A program made the translations under genes and the position numbers. The notes beneath the pieces were generated by a model. The model was not told the origin of the DNA, did no database searches, and saw only the letters and a list, made by a program, of their open reading frames with translations. From assembly GCA_035447605.1 (NCBI GenBank), contig DAOTHJ010000003.1, positions 1-64,000 on the forward strand: a DNA stretch of 64,000 nt. Direction: 5' to 3'. The first letter of the stretch is position 1. Every line of letters begins with the position of its first letter. This document shows positions 59,710-64,000 of this stretch, piece by piece. This DNA comes from UMGS1668 sp035447605 (lineage in GTDB: Bacteria > Bacillota > Clostridia > Oscillospirales > Ruminococcaceae).

Positions 59710-60651
59710 TTATTTGGTTCTGAAAACCGGTTTGCCGTTGAGCATGTTGAGCCACATATCCATACGAGGATCAAGCCACAGATGCTGGAGACGGGCGATC
59801 TTCTGGCCGTACCAGCTCATGTAATCGAAAGCAACGTCGGAATTGAAGGACTGCTGCAGTGCCCAGTAAGCCCACTTGATATCGCCGACGATCTTATAGA
59901 GTTTCATCTTCGCAAAACCCATTTCGTCGAAGTTTCCGCCGTGATAGACCTTGCAGAGCTCGACATCCATAGCCTCGGTGAGATAGTTCGTCGTAGCGAT
60001 CAGGCCAAGATCATAGTAAGGATCGTTCATGGAGGCATATTCCCAGTCGATGATCTTCAGGTCGTCTTTTTCTTCGTTGTACATCAGGTTGTTGGTCCAG
60101 AAGTCGTTGTGGCAAGGTTTCAGGACCATTCCGTTGTTGTTGAAGGCATCTTCAGTAGTATGAAGGATGTACTCCATCTTGTCGTGCCACGGCGGGAGAT
60201 AGTTGCCCTGTTTGGCTCTGTCGATCATATCCCAAGCCTGTTCGAAAACGTTCTGGGTCAGCGGCAGCGTTTTGCCGGGAGTATTATGGAACGCGGAAAT
60301 ATTCTGGAAGATCTTAGTGAAGATCTTTTCAGTATACACGTCGCCGAAGGTGACCTGTCTGTAGCCGTCGAGCCACTCAAAAACCTCAACGCCGGTATCT
60401 TCGAAGTAGTAATAAACCTGCGGGCCCGCGTGGCTCTCGGCAGCGATGACGTTGGCGGCATGGCAGTTCGGTCTGTCAATGAAATCGGTGCCCGCGCCCG
60501 GGATCTTAAGGAAGAAATCTTTGCCGTCGACATTGACTTTAAAGTTCGGGTTGGTGATACCGCCGGAAATCGGGGCGTAAGAAACTTTCTTGCCCTTCCA
60601 ATCAGCGATTCTCGCGATGGCTTCATCGATATTTGTCTTAACAAGTGCCAT
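59710..60651 (-). CDS. Choline-kinase-family phosphotransferase
   Basis: A 313-residue kinase of the choline/ethanolamine kinase (LicA-like) group: GGITNPNFKV and FFLKIPGAGTDFI in the ATP lobe, the catalytic loop LKPCHNDFWTNNLMY (Asp and distal Asn) and IIDWEYASMNDPYYDLG for metal binding. AAAGGAG lies before the ATG at 60651; a longer in-frame start at 60765 would overlap the neighbour. It is the last gene of a three-gene minus-strand operon with an unknown membrane protein and an M20 amidohydrolase. The substrate may be the alcohol or amine freed by that hydrolase (inference). Confidence 0.88.
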   Translation of the reverse strand: MALVKTNIDEAIARIADWKGKKVSYAPISGGITNPNFKVNVDGKDFFLKIPGAGTDFIDRPNCHAANVIAAESHAGPQVYYYFEDTGVEVFEWLDGYRQVTFGDVYTEKIFTKIFQNISAFHNTPGKTLPLTQNVFEQAWDMIDRAKQGNYLPPWHDKMEYILHTTEDAFNNNGMVLKPCHNDFWTNNLMYNEEKDDLKIIDWEYASMNDPYYDLGLIATTNYLTEAMDVELCKVYHGGNFDEMGFAKMKLYKIVGDIKWAYWALQQSFNSDVAFDYMSWYGQKIARLQHLWLDPRMDMWLNMLNGKPVFRTK

Positions 60652-60727
60652 TTTGAAATCTCCTTTGTTAATTTTATATTTCCCTAAAACAGTAGGGAAG
60701 AGAAGGCGGTTCATGAAAAATTGCGAA

Positions 60728-61930
60728 TTAGCATCCGAAGCCAGGGACAAAGTTGAAGATCGCAATGAACATCAGGCAGCAAATCCACATGGAGATGACG
60801 GAGCCTATGTAACCATGATGTTCTTTGCAGATGGTTCTTCCGAGCCACTCGGCGACAGGCGGCATAAACACGGCGCCGACAATCGCGCCGGTGATGACGA
60901 CATAGAGGTCAGTGCCATAGAAGAGAACGAAGGCCGGAGTCAGAGAAGCGACAGGAACAAAGGTGTTGTACCAGCCCAGTTCAAACCAACGATGCCAATA
61001 AAGGAAGATGCCGATCGCGGCGGCAAGGATCTGGGAAGCAAGGATGACCAGATAGACGTTGCCGTTGCCGTAACCAGGGTTCGAGGGGTTCAGGAAGATG
61101 GAGATGATGCCGCCGAGCACAAAGAGGAGGCCGGCAAGTTCGTTGCCATAGAAGACAGGCTCGGTGAAATCAGCAAAGACTCTCTTGACGAACCATTCGC
61201 CGTTCATGACAGGGGCATTTCCGGCGCCAAGAGCAACAACGGCCTTCTTTTCCGGTGCGGGAACTTCAGGATCGGAGGGCTGTTTGTTCATCCAAGGGAG
61301 CCAGCGGCACAGTTCAAGGGAGATGAAACCACTGACGATCATCGGAGTAGTCCAAGCAACAGCACCCGGCAGACCCCACGGGCCAACGAAGTGCATGTAG
61401 ATGAAGTATGCGAACGGGCAGCCAAGGAAGACGCCCAGAACGATAACCGTGAGGAGCTTTTTCCATTCGCCGCCGTATTTCAGGATCATGGCAGGCACAA
61501 AGCTGGCGATGGCGATGAAGGTAGGAACAAACGCGATTTCCTGAGTATCCCAGATACCCTGATAAAGGTAAACGCTGATAGCACTGGTGGCGAGCTGTGC
61601 GACGAGGATTCTGTAGAACAGACCCGTGCCATAGCAAACGCCGAAAGTGCATTTGGATTTCTTACCGGTATACAGAGCGATGATGCAGCCGACGATCATC
61701 ATCAGGCCGCCGAGGGCAGTCTTCTGATAGGTAGGATCGCCCCAGTCGCTGAGCACATACATGATTCTTGCAAGGATGTTGCCGTCTTTGGCCTGCTCAA
61801 GCCAGGTCGTGTAATCGGGAAGAATGCCAAGGTTCGGGAACTGAATGTAGCTGCATGCGTAGATCGCGAGAGCAAGAGCAATCATGATGATGAATGCTAA
61901 TACAGGTCTTTTCGGTCTAGACTTTTCCAT
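60728..61930 (-). CDS. Multi-pass membrane protein, probable transporter
   Basis: A 400-residue protein with about ten hydrophobic segments (for example AFIIMIALALAIYACSYI near the N-terminus, LLFVLGGIISIFL and VYLVILASQILAAAIGIFLYW in the second half). The loop between residues 210 and 260 is polar (MNKQPSDPEVPAPEKK). I do not recognise the family. Its place between an M20 peptidase gene and a kinase gene suggests uptake of the compound they process. It is 49 bp after the M20 gene on the same strand. The start ATG is preceded by AAGGAAGAAAC. Confidence 0.7.
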   Translation of the reverse strand: MEKSRPKRPVLAFIIMIALALAIYACSYIQFPNLGILPDYTTWLEQAKDGNILARIMYVLSDWGDPTYQKTALGGLMMIVGCIIALYTGKKSKCTFGVCYGTGLFYRILVAQLATSAISVYLYQGIWDTQEIAFVPTFIAIASFVPAMILKYGGEWKKLLTVIVLGVFLGCPFAYFIYMHFVGPWGLPGAVAWTTPMIVSGFISLELCRWLPWMNKQPSDPEVPAPEKKAVVALGAGNAPVMNGEWFVKRVFADFTEPVFYGNELAGLLFVLGGIISIFLNPSNPGYGNGNVYLVILASQILAAAIGIFLYWHRWFELGWYNTFVPVASLTPAFVLFYGTDLYVVITGAIVGAVFMPPVAEWLGRTICKEHHGYIGSVISMWICCLMFIAIFNFVPGFGC

Positions 61931-61978
61931 AAGTTTCTTCCTTTTCCTTATTATTATTTTTTGTTATTTTAATTCAAC

Positions 61979-63229
61979 TTAATTAAAAGCGGATACGTCA
62001 ATGCCATAAATCTCTGCGAGCATGGCAACATAGCCTTCGTAGGTCTTGTACATCTCTTCGAGGTCGACCTGTTCTTTCGGCTGATGTGCCCATTTCTCCT
62101 CAGCTCCGGAATAACCGATCGTGGGGATACCATGGATCGCGCAGGTCGTGCCGCCGTCGGTTCCGAACTTCCAGTATTTCTCAGCAGGATCCTGTCCGAG
62201 GGCTCTGAGGGCTTTGAAGGACTTCACGACGTATTCGTTGTTCCGGTCGGTAGACCATGGCGGATGGAACTTCTTGACCTTGTGTTTATATCCGGTATAG
62301 GAGGTTTCTTCATAAACTCTGGGCTCAACCGTGGCCTTGAATTCAGGATAAGAAGTGCTCAGGCGTTTGAAGATGGCTTTGAACTCATTCAGGAGGTCAT
62401 CCAGCGACTGCTCCGTCGAATATCTTCTGTCGATGGAAATTTCGCACTCGTCCGGGATCACGCTCAAGGTCCCGCCGGGTTTGACGATGCAGTTCGTCAC
62501 GGTAATCGGAGTCCGGGATCCCAGGAAATCGGTCTTGAGCTCGATGCCCGTATGGCTGAAGATATCCTGAAGAATCGGAACCATATATTCCAGAGCATTG
62601 ATGCCTTCCTGCGGCTGGGAAGAGTGGGCGCATCTGCCGAAAGTCTTTACGACAAGCTCAACTTTTCCTCTCTGGCCGATGGCGAGGTCGTTGGAAGAAG
62701 GCTCTGCAAGGTAGACCAGATCCGCTTTGATGTTCTTTTCTTTCATGGTATAGTCGAAGAAATATTCCATGCCGAACATCTCTGCGGGCTCTTCCTGAAC
62801 AACAGCGAGGAAGATCAGGTCTCCGGGGAGTTTCTTTCCTTTTTTAACGACTCTTTCAAGGATTGCCTTGAATGCAAAAATCTGTGCGGCCAAACCGCCT
62901 TTGAGATCGTCGATGCCTCTTCCGATCAGTTTCCCATCCACAACCTCGGGCTTGTATGGATCGTAAGGAGCCCAGTTATCCAAGTTGCCTTCCGGAACCG
63001 CATCCAGATGGCCGTTCAGTATAATGTTCGGGCCTTTTCCTTCGCCTCTGACGATAGCAACCATGTTGCCGGCGCCATCGATAAAGGCTTCATCCACATC
63101 CATTTTTTGGAATTCCTCAAGAAGGAACTGAGCTAGCGTCCCTTCCTGACAGGTCAATGATTTAATGGAAACCAATTTTTTCATGAATTCCACGTAATCA
63201 TCCCTGTGGTCCTCCACAATTTTGAACAT
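61979..63229 (-). CDS. M20-family metallopeptidase/amidohydrolase (YgeY/ArgE-like)
   Basis: A 416-residue zinc hydrolase of the M20 family (ArgE/DapE/YgeY group). Metal and catalytic residues: NGHLDAVP (His-x-Asp), GRGIDDLKGGLAAQ (bridging Asp), VVQEEPAEM (Glu-Glu pair), AEPSS and the late His in KWAHQPKEQV. The lid domain spans about 195-305. It removes an acyl or aminoacyl group from an amide of unknown identity. GAGGAGG lies before ATG at 63229; a start five codons upstream is less well placed. It is the first gene of the operon with the membrane protein and the kinase. Confidence 0.88.
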   Translation of the reverse strand: MFKIVEDHRDDYVEFMKKLVSIKSLTCQEGTLAQFLLEEFQKMDVDEAFIDGAGNMVAIVRGEGKGPNIILNGHLDAVPEGNLDNWAPYDPYKPEVVDGKLIGRGIDDLKGGLAAQIFAFKAILERVVKKGKKLPGDLIFLAVVQEEPAEMFGMEYFFDYTMKEKNIKADLVYLAEPSSNDLAIGQRGKVELVVKTFGRCAHSSQPQEGINALEYMVPILQDIFSHTGIELKTDFLGSRTPITVTNCIVKPGGTLSVIPDECEISIDRRYSTEQSLDDLLNEFKAIFKRLSTSYPEFKATVEPRVYEETSYTGYKHKVKKFHPPWSTDRNNEYVVKSFKALRALGQDPAEKYWKFGTDGGTTCAIHGIPTIGYSGAEEKWAHQPKEQVDLEEMYKTYEGYVAMLAEIYGIDVSAFN

Positions 63230-63244
63230 CGATATCCTCCTCAT

Positions 63245-64000
63245 GTTTTATTAAATCATTACGTCGCAATGCTCGGACAAAAATGGGAACCGGGCGAACA
63301 TACGCAACATAAAAATTTACTGGTTTAAACGACGCAGAAGGTTAACTGTAAAATTAAGTTGGACATTTGAATGGAAAGATCCATCATAAATGTAGAATTG
63401 CCAAATTTCGAGCCAGATGTGGGAACACGGCTTCTTGAGAGCCGCTCTCGCAAAAGGGAAAAAGCCAACCGAACGCCCAAACTTTTCTGCAGGAGGAACC
63501 CGGGCCGCTCCATCGAACACCGATGCGCATGGCCGGGAATCGCGGAACCTTTCTGCTGTAGGTTCACGCTGCCCTCTGATGGAACCGCATAAGCTGCGGG
63601 AAAAGCCGAAGATCGGGATTGCCTGCATACCGGATTTTTTTTCTAAAAAATCCGGAAGAGGGTTTCCTTGTTGCACGAAAAAGCCTGCTCTTCTGATGCA
63701 GACTGATTCGCAGACAGATGCGAAGATACCGCTTCGCGACATTTTTCCGGAGCAGAATTTCTTCCGATATCGTCTCGGACAGAAAAACATGCTCTGGCTG
63801 CCTGGAGATATTCCTATTTACCTGACGAATCAGGGTGGTCCCTCGAGATGACAAATACCAACGTGCGGCGCCGTTTCAGATCTGACGGATATGGCCGCAA
63901 AATGGCAAAGAGGATGCTGTTGGACACGCCGGGTACAGCATCCGTGCCGAATTCCGGAAAGGCTGCAAGCGAGCGTTTCCGGATTCCGGTGTCATTCATT
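63245..64000. other. Gene-poor right end of the window
   Basis: No gene is supported in about 755 bases. Inverted repeats are visible at 63632-63655 (CCGGATTTTTT with AAAAAATCCGG), at about 63912-63948 (GGATGCTGT with ACAGCATCC) and at about 63950-63988 (TTCCGGAAA with TTTCCGGA). A promoter for the minus-strand operon should lie near 63245-63310 but no convincing pair of hexamers is seen. Confidence 0.45.

Noticed and set aside
63632..63655. Perfect hairpin as terminator
   Set aside because: The stem is A-T rich with no T run after it on either strand and no gene ends nearby.
63317..63790. Minus-strand frame of 157 residues at the right end
   Set aside because: No ribosome binding site, no recognisable domain and several overlapping frames of equal length.
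58597..64000. Integrated prophage or conjugative element at tRNA-Pro
   Set aside because: No integrase, no phage or conjugation genes and no second copy of the tRNA 3' end are in the window; kept only as a composition anomaly.

Overview
This window reads as chromosomal DNA of a GC-rich, endospore-forming Clostridia member, probably of the Oscillospirales/Ruminococcaceae kind. The evidence is the order priA-def-fmt-metallopeptidase-rsmB-rlmN-stp-prkC-rsgA followed by a spoVM microgene, a GerA/SpoVAF-type germination protein, meso-diaminopimelate dehydrogenase, many TTG/GTG starts with strong AGGAGG sites, and TTGACA/TATAAT promoters. Assignment to a genus is not possible from the sequence alone.

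Layout. 1-100: 3' end of a 5S rRNA gene and its terminator, so an rRNA operon lies to the left. 184-1651: ECF sigma factor and membrane-bound probable anti-sigma. 2404-16305: an orphan divergent GyrB-type topoisomerase subunit, then the conserved replication, translation and signalling cluster (PriA, peptide deformylase, Met-tRNA formyltransferase, zinc metallopeptidase, RsmB, RlmN, PP2C phosphatase, PASTA kinase, RsgA) and, convergent to it, spoVM with a small membrane protein. 16429-24573: a D,D-carboxypeptidase broken by one extra G, Pgi, a P-loop protein, Ddh, an XRE regulator, an EF-G paralogue, a DUF4830 protein and a GNAT. 24627-29365 (minus): GNAT, RluA-type synthase, and an osmotic/potassium block (MscL, TrkH, TrkA). 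29590-34867: MBOAT acyltransferase with its DHHW partner, RlmD, and a maltose/galactoside-type O-acetyltransferase.

35202-46469 is a catabolic island. A LacI regulator with two likely palindromic operators sits between a divergent ADP-ribosylglycohydrolase-family gene and a forward operon of PfkB kinase, a second ADP-ribosylglycohydrolase, a complete CUT1-type ABC importer, a PHP phosphoesterase and, after a gap, a choline-kinase-like phosphotransferase. I regard this as the best candidate for an undescribed uptake-and-cleavage system for a ribosyl or phospho-glycoside.

46543-57438: germination protein, GH13 amylase, pyridoxal/pyridoxamine kinase, HD nucleotidase, a large YfhO-type membrane protein whose 3' end is amplified into six tandem 67-bp repeats, a DUF4349 lipoprotein, SseB, and corrinoid adenosyltransferase. 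57661-58506: promoter, cobalamin riboswitch, intrinsic terminator and a lone AraC-type HTH protein. 58597-58673: tRNA-Pro(CGG). To its right the sequence becomes AT-richer, with a gene-poor kilobase and a minus-strand operon (M20 peptidase, unknown multi-pass membrane protein, choline-kinase-like phosphotransferase) that looks acquired. The last 770 bases hold no gene I can support.
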